A stretch of DNA of 64,000 bases from JADLDB01 sp040755835 (GTDB lineage Bacteria; Myxococcota; Myxococcia; Myxococcales; Myxococcaceae), in assembly GCA_040755835.1 (NCBI GenBank), contig JBFMAB010000057.1, positions 1 through 64,000 on the forward strand, written 5' to 3'. The translations under genes were made by a program, and so were the position numbers. The notes under the pieces are model-generated. The model was not told the origin of the DNA. It saw only the letters and a list, made by a program, of their open reading frames with translations, and searched no databases. This document shows positions 1 through 10,366 of this stretch, piece after piece. How positions within the stretch are numbered: the stretch's first letter is position 1; the number at the start of each line of letters is the position of its first letter.

Positions 1-66
1 GCACGGGCGGCGGCACGGGCGGCGGCACGGGCGGCGGCACGGGCGGCGGCGGCGGCGGCGGCGGCG
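1..66. repeat. 12-bp GC-rich tandem repeat, then GGC run
   Basis: The 12-base unit GCACGGGCGGCG is repeated four times from base 1 and runs into a GGC run to about base 66. It lies inside the open frame of the following gene and encodes a Thr/Gly linker of the kind placed between a lipoprotein signal and folded repeats in myxobacterial secreted proteins. Such tracts expand and contract by slippage and are prone to assembly error. Confidence 0.85.
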
Positions 67-3000
67 ACATGGACGCGGGCATGGGCGGCGGCGGCGGCAG
101 CGCCGATGTCTGTGGCGACGGCGCCATGACTGGCACCGAGGCCTGCGACGACGGCAACATGACGGCGGGCGACGGCTGCTCGGCCACCTGCGCCATCGAG
201 ACGGGCTACACCTGCACCGGCACGCCTTCGACCTGCACCACGACGTGCGGCGACGGCGTGCGCGCGGGCACCGAGGCCTGCGACGACGGCAACATGACGG
301 CGGGCGACGGCTGCTCGGCCACGTGCACCATCGAGACGGGCTACACCTGCACGGGCACGCCTTCGACCTGCACCACGACGTGCGGCGACGGCGTGCGCGC
401 GGGCACCGAGGCCTGCGACGACGGCAACATGACGGCCATGGACGGCTGCTCGGCGACCTGCACCGTCGAGACGGGCTACACCTGCACGGGCACGCCTTCG
501 ACCTGTACCACCACGTGTGGCGACGGCGTGCGCGCGGGCACGGAGGCGTGCGACGACGGCAACATGACGGCCATGGACGGCTGCTCGGCGACCTGCACCG
601 TCGAGACGGGCTACACCTGCACGGGCACGCCTTCGACCTGCACGACCACGTGCGGCGACGGCGTTCCCGCGGGCACCGAGGGCTGCGACGACGGCAACAC
701 GACGGCGATGGACGGCTGCTCGGCCACCTGCACCGTCGAGGCGGGCTACACCTGCACCGGCGCACCGTCCGTCTGCACGATGACGAACGTGTGTGGCAAC
801 GGCGTCATCACCGGCACCGAGGCGTGCGACGACGGCAACACCACCGCGGGCGACGGCTGCTCGGCCACCTGCACCATCGAGGCGGGCTACACCTGCACCG
901 GCGCGCCGAGCGTGTGCACGCTGGCGCCCACGGGCGAGAACTGCGCCACGGCGATTCCGCTGACCACTTTCCCGGCAAACGTCACCGGCAGCACCGCGGA
1001 CGCGGGCAATGACTTCCGTTTCACCGACACGGCTGGCTGCCAGGGTTCGTTCGCCATCTCCTCCGCGACCGGCGGCGACCGCGTGTACCGCGTCACGGTG
1101 CCGGCCGACACCCGCCTCAACGCCGGGCTGACCACGACCTGGGACTCGACCTTCAACCTCATCGCGGGCGCCATGGCTTGCGGCGTCGATACGGGCTCTG
1201 GCACGACCGGCATCGCCTGCGTGGCCGGCCGCGATGACCCGAACAACCAGGGCCTGACGTGGGGCAACGCCAGTGGTGGCCCGGTCGACGTGTACATGCT
1301 CGTCGACGCGTACTCCTCGGCCAGCGGTGACTTTACCCTCACCGCCGACTTGGTCCCGCTGGTCGGCGGCGACGTCTGCGGCAACGCGACGGTGCTCTCC
1401 CCGGGCAGCGTGCTCGCGGGCGAGACGACGGTGGGCTTCATCAATGACTACAGCGGCACCGGCACGAACTGCGCGTCGGCCTCCACGGGAACAGACCGCG
1501 TGTACTCGCTCACCATCCCGGCTGGTCAGCGGGCCGACATCACCGTGACGCCGGCCACCGGTTTCGACACGTCCATCTCCATCGTCGCGACCGCGGGCGC
1601 CTGTGACACCCGCACCTGCCTCAGCAGCTCCAATAGCGGCGGCTCGGGCGCGGCGGACCGGCTCGCCTATACGAACGAAGGCACCTCGGCACAGACCATT
1701 CTCATCATCGTGGACTCGTCTACGACGGCCGGAGGGACGTTCGACATCCTCGCGACGCTGTCCACCCCGTCGGGCGGCGACGTGTGCGCGAGCGCCATCG
1801 GCCTGACCTCCGGCACGCCGCTGACGATGCAGTCGACGCAGGGCGCGACCAACGACTACCAGAACGCCGGCACGAACTGCTCGTCGTCGGCTGCCGGCCC
1901 CGACCGCGTGTTCTCGCTGTCGGTGCCCGCGGGTTCGCGTGCCACCTTCGCGGTGACGCCCGACGCCGGGTTCGACCCGTCCATCTCCGTCGTCGGCGAT
2001 CCCCTCGCGTGCGGCACGCGCACGTGCCTCACCAGCGGCAACAGCGCGGGCGCGGGAGCGGTCGAGACGATCCGTTACAACAACCGCACCGGCGCGACGG
2101 CCAACCTGCTCGCCATCGTCGACTCCGCGTCGACCGCTGGTGGCAACTTCGACATCCTCGGTACGGTGGACGCGACGCCGGCGGGCGACTACTGCGCGAA
2201 CGCGACGACGCTCTCGTCGGGCGTGCCCGCGAGCGGCAGCACGGCCAACATGACCAACGACTACTCCGCGACCGGCACGAACTGCTCGTCGGCCAGCGCC
2301 GGCCCCGACCAGGTCTTCCGCATCGACGTTCCGTCGTTGAATACCGTCAACGTCGTGGTGACGCCCGAAGCTGGTTTCAACTCGAGCATCACGCTGGTGG
2401 CGGGCCCGGATTCGAATTGCGAGGCCAGCCCGCGCACGTGCCTCGCGAACAACAACTCCGGTGGCGTCGGAGCGGCCGACACCCTCAACTGGCTCAATCG
2501 CGGGTCGGCGACGCAGACGGTGTTCGCCATCGTCGACTCCACGGCGACGGTGGGCGGCAACTTCGACATCGTCGCCACCGTCGGCCCGGCGCCGGCGGGT
2601 GACGTGTGCGACAACGCGGGCACGGTGTACAGCAGCGACACCACGCTGACCGGCCAGACGCTGGTGGGCTACTCGCAGGACTACGCGTGGTCGGGCTCCA
2701 CGGGCTGCACGTCGAGCGGCACGCTGTACAACGACCGGGCCTACGCGGTCAGCATCCCCGCGGGCCTGCGGCTCAGGGCGGTGCTGTCCAACTACACCGG
2801 CTGGACGCCGACGTTGAACCTGGTCGCCAACTGCGATGCCAGCCCGCAGACCTGCCTCGCCGGCGCCACTTCCACCGGAACGCCGGCGACGACGACGCTC
2901 ATCTACAACAACACGGGGACGGGGCCGCTCAACGCGTTCCTCCTCGTCGACACCAGCTCGACGACGCCAACCACGTTCGACCTCCAGCTGTACTTCGAGA

Positions 3001-3446
3001 TGCCGCCCCCGCCGAACATGGGTGAGACGTGCGCCATGCCGCAGGTCATCGCCATGTCCGGCACCATCGCGGGCCAGACCACCAGCGGCTATGTGAATGA
3101 CATCGGCACGAGCGCTTCGGCGCCCGAGTGCACGGGCTACGGCAACACGGGGCCCGACCGCGTGTACCAGGTCACGGTCGACCCCGGCCAGACGCTGACG
3201 GCGACGGTGACGCCGACGGCGTGGGACGCCGCCCTCTACTTCGTCAGCACGCCGGCCTCGAACTGCCTCGCCTCGGGCACGACCGCCTGTGTCGGCAGCG
3301 CGAACGGCGACAACGGCGGCTCGGGGGCGGCTGAGACGCTGACCTACACGAACTCGGGCACCACCCCGGTGACGCTGTTCATCGTGGTCGACGGTTGGAC
3401 CTCGACGGCCTCCGGCGCCTTCGACCTGACCGTGACGCTGATGTAG
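3..3446 (+). CDS. Secreted DUF4215/disulfide-repeat and PPC-like repeat protein (5' end outside window)
   Basis: The frame is open from base 3, so the true start and any signal peptide lie upstream; the first internal ATG at 69 is probably not the start. After a Gly-rich linker come six copies of a roughly 45-residue Cys-rich unit (CGDG..GTE.CDDGN..DGCSATC...GYTC) of the myxobacterial disulfide-repeat/DUF4215 type. These are followed by about six units of roughly 130 residues, each beginning near GD.C and carrying a DRVY or DRVF strand, NSGG and IVDS motifs, which resemble bacterial pre-peptidase C-terminal beta-sandwiches. No catalytic motif is visible. A cell-surface or secreted adhesion or matrix role is inference. 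The gene ends at TAG 3444-3446 and is followed by a strong hairpin. Confidence 0.9.
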   Translation, partial: TGGGTGGGTGGGTGGGGGGGGDMDAGMGGGGGSADVCGDGAMTGTEACDDGNMTAGDGCSATCAIETGYTCTGTPSTCTTTCGDGVRAGTEACDDGNMTAGDGCSATCTIETGYTCTGTPSTCTTTCGDGVRAGTEACDDGNMTAMDGCSATCTVETGYTCTGTPSTCTTTCGDGVRAGTEACDDGNMTAMDGCSATCTVETGYTCTGTPSTCTTTCGDGVPAGTEGCDDGNTTAMDGCSATCTVEAGYTCTGAPSVCTMTNVCGNGVITGTEACDDGNTTAGDGCSATCTIEAGYTCTGAPSVCTLAPTGENCATAIPLTTFPANVTGSTADAGNDFRFTDTAGCQGSFAISSATGGDRVYRVTVPADTRLNAGLTTTWDSTFNLIAGAMACGVDTGSGTTGIACVAGRDDPNNQGLTWGNASGGPVDVYMLVDAYSSASGDFTLTADLVPLVGGDVCGNATVLSPGSVLAGETTVGFINDYSGTGTNCASASTGTDRVYSLTIPAGQRADITVTPATGFDTSISIVATAGACDTRTCLSSSNSGGSGAADRLAYTNEGTSAQTILIIVDSSTTAGGTFDILATLSTPSGGDVCASAIGLTSGTPLTMQSTQGATNDYQNAGTNCSSSAAGPDRVFSLSVPAGSRATFAVTPDAGFDPSISVVGDPLACGTRTCLTSGNSAGAGAVETIRYNNRTGATANLLAIVDSASTAGGNFDILGTVDATPAGDYCANATTLSSGVPASGSTANMTNDYSATGTNCSSASAGPDQVFRIDVPSLNTVNVVVTPEAGFNSSITLVAGPDSNCEASPRTCLANNNSGGVGAADTLNWLNRGSATQTVFAIVDSTATVGGNFDIVATVGPAPAGDVCDNAGTVYSSDTTLTGQTLVGYSQDYAWSGSTGCTSSGTLYNDRAYAVSIPAGLRLRAVLSNYTGWTPTLNLVANCDASPQTCLAGATSTGTPATTTLIYNNTGTGPLNAFLLVDTSSTTPTTFDLQLYFEMPPPPNMGETCAMPQVIAMSGTIAGQTTSGYVNDIGTSASAPECTGYGNTGPDRVYQVTVDPGQTLTATVTPTAWDAALYFVSTPASNCLASGTTACVGSANGDNGGSGAAETLTYTNSGTTPVTLFIVVDGWTSTASGAFDLTVTLM
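111..926 (+). repeat. Six in-gene tandem repeats of about 135 bp (DUF4215 units)
   Basis: Units begin at 111, 246, 381, 516, 651 and 792, each at the first Cys codon of a disulfide repeat. The first five are exactly 135 bases apart, and several stretches are almost identical at the DNA level, so the array is a likely site of recombination and copy-number change. The sixth is more diverged (CGNG instead of CGDG). Confidence 0.9.
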
Positions 3447-3472
3447 CGGGCCTGGCCGACGCGGGTCCGACG

Positions 3473-3516
3473 GGGCGCTGCTTCCCACCAGCGGAGGCAG
3501 CGCCCTTCGTCTTTCC
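3473..3516 (+). terminator. Intrinsic-type terminator after the repeat protein gene
   Basis: A perfect 9-bp stem, GGGCGCTGC at 3473-3481 and GCAGCGCCC at 3497-3505, encloses a 15-base loop and is followed by a T-rich stretch (TTCGTCTTTCC). It lies 26 bases after the plus-strand stop codon and just before the end of the convergent minus-strand operon. Confidence 0.65.
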
Positions 3517-3528
3517 AGCGCTCGGACG

Positions 3529-4263
<735 letters not shown>

Positions 4264-4292
4264 GGTGTCCGGGTGTCCTCTCTCTCGGTGGG

Positions 4293-5654
4293 TCAGTAGT
4301 AGACGCGCGCCTGGAACAGCACGCGCGTGCCGAAGGGGTTGAGCGTCAATTCGCCGTACTGCGCGCCGTCGATGGTGACGCCCCAGTCGGGGACGCCGGG
4401 CAGCGGGACGTAGACGGCGGCCGTCAGGTTGAGCCACTCCCACGGCGCCCACGTCACCTGCGCGAGCGCCTGCATCGAGAGGTCCTCGAGCCCGGTGAGC
4501 AGCGACAGCATCACCGTCCAGTCGTCGAAGAGCTGCGGCTTCAGGTACGACAGCACCGCGTAGTGCCGGCGCAGCGGCGTGAAGGCGAACTTCTGCGGCG
4601 TGCCCGGGTCCTGGCTCGCGCCCAGCGCCGCCTGCACCTGCGCCGGGTACCGCTTCACCATGTACGCGACGTCCTTGAAGCCCTCCGCGTCGTGCCCGTC
4701 GCCGTTGAAGAAGTACTCCCCGGTGAGGATGCCGCCGTCCTCGAAGAAGTAGCGCAGCCCGGCGAGCGCGCTCAAGTTGAAGTACGTCGCGTCGAGGTCC
4801 GGCCGCGTGGCGATGGGGACGCCCTGGAGGAAGCACACCTGCGGCTGGTTGATGCAGCTGCGCGTCACGTCCACCCGCGCGCTGCCCGTCTGGAACAGCG
4901 CCTCGCCGTGCGCCTCGAGGCCGCCGAAGGTGCGCGACAGCGACAGCCCCGCGCGCGACTTGTTTGGGAAGGCGTCGTTGAAGACGTTCGTGTACGCGTA
5001 CGAGACGGTGACGTCGGTGTCCGCGACGAGGAGGTACAGCCGGCTCGTGAAGGCCCAGTGCGCCTCGTCGTCGCGCAGGTCCGGCACCCAGCCCTGCGTC
5101 GCTTCGAAGGTCGGCTGGTCCGGGACCACCACCAGCGCCGTCGGCAGGCCCGCGTAGCTGCGCGTCGCCTTGCCCGCCGCGGCCAGCGACAGCGTCACCT
5201 TCTCGAAGGGGAACTCCAACAGGCCCAGCCACGCGCCCGCGCGCTGGAACGTCGGGTCCGTCGGGTCCTTCGGCGGGTTGAGCAGGTCCGTCGGGTTGAA
5301 GGCGAGCCCGCTGCCCCAGACGATGCGCTTCTTCCCCACCAGCACGCGCACCGAGTCCTGCGGCGTCACGTCGACGTACGCCTCCGACAGCACGATGGAG
5401 GGCCGGTACTGCGGCAGGTCCCGGTCCCCGCCGTGAATCCACCACGCGCCCTGCCAGAAGAGCGACGCGTCCACCTGCACCGTGACGCGCTCGTGCGGCG
5501 TCAGCTTGAGCTGCACGTTGCCTTCCACCAACTCCGTCACCGCCGGCGTGCCGTCGGCCTTCGTCTCGGCCACCTGCGTGCGCGAGTCGAGGTACCCCGT
5601 CGTCGTCACCAGCGACGGGTTGTGCGCGAGCAGCAGAAGTACCAGCGACGTCAC
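4293..5654 (-). CDS. Outer-membrane beta-barrel-like protein of the exporter operon
   Basis: 453 residues starting at GTG 5654, with AAGGAG upstream. A short hydrophobic N-terminus is consistent with a signal peptide. The rest alternates polar and hydrophobic residues in many short strands rich in Tyr, Trp and Phe and ends in ..LFQARVYY, an aromatic C-terminus like those recognised by the BAM machinery. It carries stretches such as GKKRIVWGSGLAFNPTDLLN, seen in DUF1302-like barrels next to LolA/MacB-type exporters; that family link is from memory. The gene sits between the LolA-like and ATPase genes, which suggests the exported material is delivered to or placed in the outer membrane. Substrate unknown. 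Confidence 0.75.
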   Translation of the reverse strand: MTSLVLLLLAHNPSLVTTTGYLDSRTQVAETKADGTPAVTELVEGNVQLKLTPHERVTVQVDASLFWQGAWWIHGGDRDLPQYRPSIVLSEAYVDVTPQDSVRVLVGKKRIVWGSGLAFNPTDLLNPPKDPTDPTFQRAGAWLGLLEFPFEKVTLSLAAAGKATRSYAGLPTALVVVPDQPTFEATQGWVPDLRDDEAHWAFTSRLYLLVADTDVTVSYAYTNVFNDAFPNKSRAGLSLSRTFGGLEAHGEALFQTGSARVDVTRSCINQPQVCFLQGVPIATRPDLDATYFNLSALAGLRYFFEDGGILTGEYFFNGDGHDAEGFKDVAYMVKRYPAQVQAALGASQDPGTPQKFAFTPLRRHYAVLSYLKPQLFDDWTVMLSLLTGLEDLSMQALAQVTWAPWEWLNLTAAVYVPLPGVPDWGVTIDGAQYGELTLNPFGTRVLFQARVYY

Positions 5655-5678
5655 GGCGGAATGGTCTCCTTCCTCTTC

Positions 5679-6401
5679 TCAGCGGCCGAGGTCGGTCAGC
5701 GTGAAGCGCGCGTCGGGCGCGGTGGCGGTGACGTCGAGGGCGTCGAACACCAGCTCGGAGTAGCGCTGGGTGGCGACCTCGTTGCGCATGGTGACGCGCG
5801 CCGGGCGCTTGAGCCCGTTCCCGAAGTCCTTCACGTCGGCGAAGGCGGCGCTGCGCAGCATCTTGCCGCTCGCCGTGTAGTACTCGCCCTTCACCGGCAT
5901 CCCGAGCGGCTTCTTCGCCACCCACAGCTTGATGGCGTCGTAGCTGGCGTCGCTCGTCTTCGCCTTCAGCTTCAGCACCCACGCATCCGGCGCCGCCGGG
6001 TCCTCGGCCAGCTCGGCGGTGTAGTCGAGCTGGTAGTCGCTGCGCAGGATGTCGGCGTTGTTGAAGTCGCCACCCTGGAAGCTGTCGCGCGACGCGAGCC
6101 GCATCGACCGTTTCAGGTTGGGCATGTACACCCAGAGGTTTTCCCCGTTGCGCAGGATTTCCTGCCCGCGCACCGCGGCCGGTTCCTCGAACCAGACGCG
6201 GCTCTTGTCCCCGTCGCCCTTGAGCAACGTCATCTTGTAGCTGCGGGTGGTGCCGTCGTCGCGGTGCGCCGTCATCCGCGCGGTGGCCTTGAAGTGCGGC
6301 GGGCCCATGATGGCGTCGTAGGCCTTGAGCGCGTCGGCGGCCGACGGGGGCTCGGCGGCCAGCGCGGCGGCGGCGAGGAGCGCGAGGGGCAGGGAAGTCA
6401 T
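5679..6401 (-). CDS. LolA-like outer-membrane lipoprotein-sorting protein
   Basis: 240 residues from ATG 6401, with AAAGGAA upstream. The N-terminus is a cleavable signal (hydrophobic stretch ending ALAAEPPS). The mature part fits the LolA-like family annotated as outer membrane lipoprotein-sorting protein: an unclosed-barrel fold with stretches such as KSRVWFEEPAAVRGQEIL, LWVYMPNLKRSMRL and DSFQGGDFNNADIL. These periplasmic carriers accept a hydrophobic lipoprotein or lipid from an ABC exporter. It lies 17 bases after the second permease and 24 bases before the barrel gene, so permease, carrier and receptor are co-transcribed. Whether it carries lipoproteins or lipids cannot be told from sequence. 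Confidence 0.85.
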   Translation of the reverse strand: MTSLPLALLAAAALAAEPPSAADALKAYDAIMGPPHFKATARMTAHRDDGTTRSYKMTLLKGDGDKSRVWFEEPAAVRGQEILRNGENLWVYMPNLKRSMRLASRDSFQGGDFNNADILRSDYQLDYTAELAEDPAAPDAWVLKLKAKTSDASYDAIKLWVAKKPLGMPVKGEYYTASGKMLRSAAFADVKDFGNGLKRPARVTMRNEVATQRYSELVFDALDVTATAPDARFTLTDLGR

Positions 6402-6418
6402 GGCGGGTTCCTTTCGCT

Positions 6419-7639
6419 TCAGACGGCGGTGAGCGCCTCGACGGGCCGCAGGCGGGCCGCTCGGAGCGCGGGAGAGACGGTGGCGCCCAGCGCGCCCACG
6501 GTGGCGGCGACGACGGCGATGACGACGGCCGCGGGGAGCAGCGTGGGCATCACCTGCTGCACGCCGCCGTCCTGGCCCATGCTGACCCAAAAGCCGCCGC
6601 GCGACGCCGCGGCCTTCACGACGGTGGTGGCCACCACCACGCCCAGGGACGCGCCGATGACGGCCTGCACCGCGGCCTCGAGCAGGAAGAGCGCGGCGAT
6701 CTGCGCCCGCGTCATGCCCACCGCCAACATGGTGCCGATTTCGCGCGTCCGCTCCATCACGCTCATCAGCATGGTGTTGGCCACGCCGAACACCGCGATG
6801 ATGAGGAAGACGAGGCTCACCGCCCCCAGCACCACGCGCTGGATGTAGCGCATGTCCCGCAGCGGCGGCCGGAGCTCGGCCCAGGTGTGCACCTCGTAGT
6901 CGGGCCCCAACGACTCGCGAATCGCCGCCGCCGTCGCGTCGAGGTGGTCGAGGTCATCGACGGCCACCACGTACTCGGTGACGCGGCCCTCCATGCCCAA
7001 CAGACTCTGCGCGAACGGGAGCGGCACGGTGATGGCGCGCTTCGACTCCAGCGGGTTGGACTGGCTCATCGTCGCGCGCAGCTCGAGGTCGAGCGCGTTC
7101 TGCCGGCCGTTCTGCGCCTGCGCCTGCATCATCACCGGCGTGCCCTTCTGGAGCGCCAGCGCGTGGCCCATCGCCGTGCTGACGATGACGCCCGTCCCGT
7201 CGCCCGGCTGCAGGTACTCCCCGTCGAGGTACTTGTCCGCTTGCGGCAGCGCCTGGAAGACGGTGGAAGGGTCCACCGCCGTCGCCAGCACCATCGTGCC
7301 GCGGCTGCCGTTGGTGAGCAGCCCCATGAAGACGATGCGCGGGGTGACGCCGGTGACGTGTGGCGCGGCCTTCAGCTTCGCCTCCAGCGGGCCGCCCTGC
7401 TCGAGGTCCAGCTTGAGCGGCGACTTGTCGCGCTCCTCGAAGTAGCCCTTCCGGTGCACCTCCAGCGCGCCCACGCGGCCCTGGATGGCCTCGGCCACCA
7501 TCGTCTCACCCACGCCCAGCACGAAGCCGGACAGGGTGAGGCTCATCATCACCCCGAGGAAGAGCATGCCCACCGTGAGCGCAGTGCGGGCCTTCGACCG
7601 GAAGACGTTGCGGGCGGCGAGCGGGAGCAGTCGGAACAT
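6419..7639 (-). CDS. ABC transporter permease, MacB/FtsX type
   Basis: 406 residues with the standard layout: one N-terminal helix (about 18-42), a periplasmic domain of about 220 residues, then three C-terminal helices (about 275-400). The coupling region has MERTREIGTMLAVGM, and the tail ends in LRAARLRPVEALTAV. ATG 7639 is preceded by GAGGGA. The partner permease gene ends 12 bases upstream, and the two proteins are alike at the N-terminal helix and the ERTRE motif, indicating an ancient duplication and a heterodimeric pore. Confidence 0.92.
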   Translation of the reverse strand: MFRLLPLAARNVFRSKARTALTVGMLFLGVMMSLTLSGFVLGVGETMVAEAIQGRVGALEVHRKGYFEERDKSPLKLDLEQGGPLEAKLKAAPHVTGVTPRIVFMGLLTNGSRGTMVLATAVDPSTVFQALPQADKYLDGEYLQPGDGTGVIVSTAMGHALALQKGTPVMMQAQAQNGRQNALDLELRATMSQSNPLESKRAITVPLPFAQSLLGMEGRVTEYVVAVDDLDHLDATAAAIRESLGPDYEVHTWAELRPPLRDMRYIQRVVLGAVSLVFLIIAVFGVANTMLMSVMERTREIGTMLAVGMTRAQIAALFLLEAAVQAVIGASLGVVVATTVVKAAASRGGFWVSMGQDGGVQQVMPTLLPAAVVIAVVAATVGALGATVSPALRAARLRPVEALTAV

Positions 7640-7650
7640 GGCGTCGTCCC

Positions 7651-8880
7651 TCAACGGCCAGCGAGCGCTTCGACGGGGCGCAGCCGGCTGGCGCGCCACG
7701 CGGGGTAGAGTGAGAAGAGGACCGCGCCCAGCACCGCGATCAGCAACACCACCGTGGTGAAGCGCGGCGAGAGGTACGGCAGCACGTCGAAGGCCCTGGT
7801 CGCGCTCGGCGGGCGGAAGGTGAGGCCGCCCTTCGAGAAGTACGCGGTGAAGGCCGCCGCGAGGCCCAGGCCGCCGGCCGCGCCCCAAAGGCCCATCACC
7901 AGCGCCTCGAGGAGAAACAGCGCCAGCACCTGCGCGCGCGTCAGGCCCAGGGACATCATGGTGCCCACCTCGCGCGTGCGCTCGAGCACCGCCATCAGCG
8001 TGGTGTTCGCCACGCCCAGCAGCATCAGCACCAGGAAGACGAAGGACACGATGACGCCGATGCCGTCCTGCAGCTGCATGATGGTGCGGCGCTCCGGCAT
8101 CACCTCGAGCCAGGTGTGCACCTCCCACTCGGGGCCCACCGCCTTCGCGAGCCGCGCCTTCACGTCGTCGATGTCGCGCAGGTCCTTCACCGCGACCGCG
8201 AGCTCCGTGGCGCGGCCGTCCATGCGCAACAGCTCCTGCGCGAGGTGCAGCGGCACCACGGCCACCTTCGGCTCACCCGGCAGCATCGCGTGCATCGCGC
8301 CGCCCACGTGAGACAGGGCTCCGTTCAGGCTGCCGTCGCGGTCCGGCGCCAGCAGCACCACCTCGTCGCCCACCTTCGCGCCCAGCGACTTCGCCAGCGC
8401 GTCGCCCATCACCAGGTGCTCGTCGTCGAAGCGCGTGCCTTCGGTGTACAGCGTCGGCCGGTCCGGGCACACGAGGAGCTCCGTCTTCGGGTCCACCGCG
8501 ATGGCGGTGAAGAAGAGCGCCTCGGGCATCTCCCGGTCCGGCGGCACCGAGATGGTCAGCGAGCCAGCGAACTGGATGCGCGGCGTCACCGCGCGCACGC
8601 CCGGCACGCCGCGAATGGTGTCGAGCATCTTCTCGTCGATGGGGAAGTCCATCGACAGCGGCGTCGACAGCACGTTGTCGAGGTAGCCCGCGCGGTGCAC
8701 CTGGATGGCGCCCAGCGCGCCCTCCGCCGACGCGCGGGTGATGCCCGCCTGCAGCCCGTTCAACACGCCGCGAATCGCGATGACCGCGCCCACCCCGATG
8801 ATGACGGCCGCCAGGGTGATGGCGGTCCGCCGCCGGTTGCGCCGCACGTTCCGCCACGCCATCGCCAGGAGCGTCCACAT
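7651..8880 (-). CDS. ABC transporter permease, MacB/FtsX type (first gene of operon)
   Basis: 409 residues with one N-terminal helix after a positively charged NVRRNRRRT stretch, an extracytoplasmic MacB-like domain, and three C-terminal helices. The cytoplasmic coupling loop reads ERTREVGTMMSLGLTRAQV, and the protein ends SRLRPVEALAGR. It heads the five-gene minus-strand operon; the promoter should lie between 8881 and the divergent kinase start at 9032, but I see no convincing -35/-10 on this strand. Confidence 0.92.
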   Translation of the reverse strand: MWTLLAMAWRNVRRNRRRTAITLAAVIIGVGAVIAIRGVLNGLQAGITRASAEGALGAIQVHRAGYLDNVLSTPLSMDFPIDEKMLDTIRGVPGVRAVTPRIQFAGSLTISVPPDREMPEALFFTAIAVDPKTELLVCPDRPTLYTEGTRFDDEHLVMGDALAKSLGAKVGDEVVLLAPDRDGSLNGALSHVGGAMHAMLPGEPKVAVVPLHLAQELLRMDGRATELAVAVKDLRDIDDVKARLAKAVGPEWEVHTWLEVMPERRTIMQLQDGIGVIVSFVFLVLMLLGVANTTLMAVLERTREVGTMMSLGLTRAQVLALFLLEALVMGLWGAAGGLGLAAAFTAYFSKGGLTFRPPSATRAFDVLPYLSPRFTTVVLLIAVLGAVLFSLYPAWRASRLRPVEALAGR

Positions 8881-9031
8881 GTCCGCCGGCGTCCCGCTTC
8901 ACGCCCCGTGCCACCCGCCGCCCGAAGGGCGTCACGCGCCACCTGTCCGGACCTCCGAACGCCGGGTGCCGGGTTTCCGACAGGCGCCCAAGCGGTTGAC
9001 GCTCCGTCCGTTGGGCTTCAACCTCACCGCC

Positions 9032-10366
9032 GTGAGCACGACTGAAGCGCGCGCGGTGGCGCTGGACGACGTGCAGGAAGCCGTCCTGGGCGAGTTGCTC
9101 CAGCGCGGGCTGCGGTGGCGCCTGTATTTCGGTCCGCCGCTCGTGTTCCTCTCGCTCCTCTTCATCGTCTTCGACTCGACGCCGTGGCGCCGTTGGGCCA
9201 TCGGTGGGTTGGTGGTGCTGGTCGTGGTGCGCCTCGCCATGGCCGCGCCCCTCGTCAGGCGCTACGGCTTTTCGCGCGCCATCGCCCCGCGGCTCCTGTC
9301 CGTCCCGGTGTTGATGTTGCTCGGCACCGTCTCCCTGTCCGGCGGTGTCGAGAGCCCGCTCTTTCCTCTGGTGCCGCTGGTGGGCGGTTTCCTCGCGCTC
9401 TTCATGGGCGCGCGCCTCGCCTTCACGTGGGTGGGCATCAGCACCGCCGTGCTGTGGACGCTCGCCGTGCTGCATTGGTGGCGCCTCGTCCCCAACCTCG
9501 TGCCCGAGGTGTTCGGCGGCACCGAGTCGTTGTCCAACGGCGGCCTGCTGCTGACGAAGGCCGTGATGCTGAACATCGCGTTCCTCTGGGGCGCGGGCAT
9601 GGGTTGGTTGATGCGCGACGCGTACCGTTCGGCGATGGTGCGCGCGCTCGCCGCCCGCGACGAGGTGCTGGCCACCCACGCGGAGTCCACGAAGCAGCTC
9701 ACCACGCTGGCTGCAGAAATCGCCCACGAACTCAAAAACCCGCTCGCGTCGGTGAAAGGCCTGGCCGCGCTCCTCGAGAAGGACGTCGACGGCCGCGCGA
9801 AGGAGCGCCTCGTCGTGCTCCGCCGGGAAGTGGACCGCATGCAGGACATCCTCGACTCCTTCCTCAACTTCTCGCGCCCGCTGGTGCCGCTCGACGCGCA
9901 GGCCGTCTCGCTGAAGGACGTGGTGGAGAACGTCGTCGCGCTGCACGAAGGCCTCGCGCGGGAGAAGGGCGTCAGCTTCAACGTGGAGGACTGGGGACAC
10001 CCGCAGGTGAAGGCCGACCCACGGAAGGTGAAGCAGGTGCTCATCAACCTCGTGCAGAACGCGCTCGACGCCAGCCCACGCGGCGGCGTCGTCGACGTGC
10101 TGGTGGCCCGCGACGGCGAGGCGGGCGCCAGGGTGCTGGTGCGCGACCGCGGCCCCGGCCTCGACGCCGCGAAGCTCGAGCGCGTCTTCGAGCCCGGCGT
10201 CACCACGAAGGCCACCGGCAGCGGGCTGGGCCTCACCGTGGCGCGGCTGCTCGCGCGGCAGCACGGCGGCGAGGTGACGCTGGGCCCGCGCGACGACGGC
10301 GCCGGCACCGTGGCCACGCTGGTGCTGCCCGGCGAGCCGAGGGCGGCGACGGAGGCATCGGCGTGA
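9032..10366 (+). CDS. Membrane sensor histidine kinase (NtrB/AtoS-like)
   Basis: 444 residues from GTG 9032. The N-terminal half (about 25-200) is a membrane domain of about five to six helices with no obvious large periplasmic sensor. It is followed by a HisKA H-box, EIAHELKNPLAS, with His near residue 232, and a HATPase domain: N-box NLVQNALDAS, G1 DRGPGLD, G2 ATGSGLGLTVARLLARQHGG. The kinase should autophosphorylate and pass phosphate to the next gene product. The stop overlaps the regulator start by four bases (GTGA), so production is coupled. TTGACG at 8996-9001 resembles a -35 box but has no good -10 partner. The GTG was chosen because upstream residues are not conserved-looking. Confidence 0.9.
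   Translation: MSTTEARAVALDDVQEAVLGELLQRGLRWRLYFGPPLVFLSLLFIVFDSTPWRRWAIGGLVVLVVVRLAMAAPLVRRYGFSRAIAPRLLSVPVLMLLGTVSLSGGVESPLFPLVPLVGGFLALFMGARLAFTWVGISTAVLWTLAVLHWWRLVPNLVPEVFGGTESLSNGGLLLTKAVMLNIAFLWGAGMGWLMRDAYRSAMVRALAARDEVLATHAESTKQLTTLAAEIAHELKNPLASVKGLAALLEKDVDGRAKERLVVLRREVDRMQDILDSFLNFSRPLVPLDAQAVSLKDVVENVVALHEGLAREKGVSFNVEDWGHPQVKADPRKVKQVLINLVQNALDASPRGGVVDVLVARDGEAGARVLVRDRGPGLDAAKLERVFEPGVTTKATGSGLGLTVARLLARQHGGEVTLGPRDDGAGTVATLVLPGEPRAATEASA

Noticed and set aside
111..926. CRISPR-like regular repeats
   Set aside because: Units are 135 bp, contiguous and in coding frame with Cys codons; no spacers.
8996..9024. TTGACG as -35 of the first histidine kinase
   Set aside because: The sequence 17 bases on (CAACCT) is not a -10; too weak to list as a promoter.
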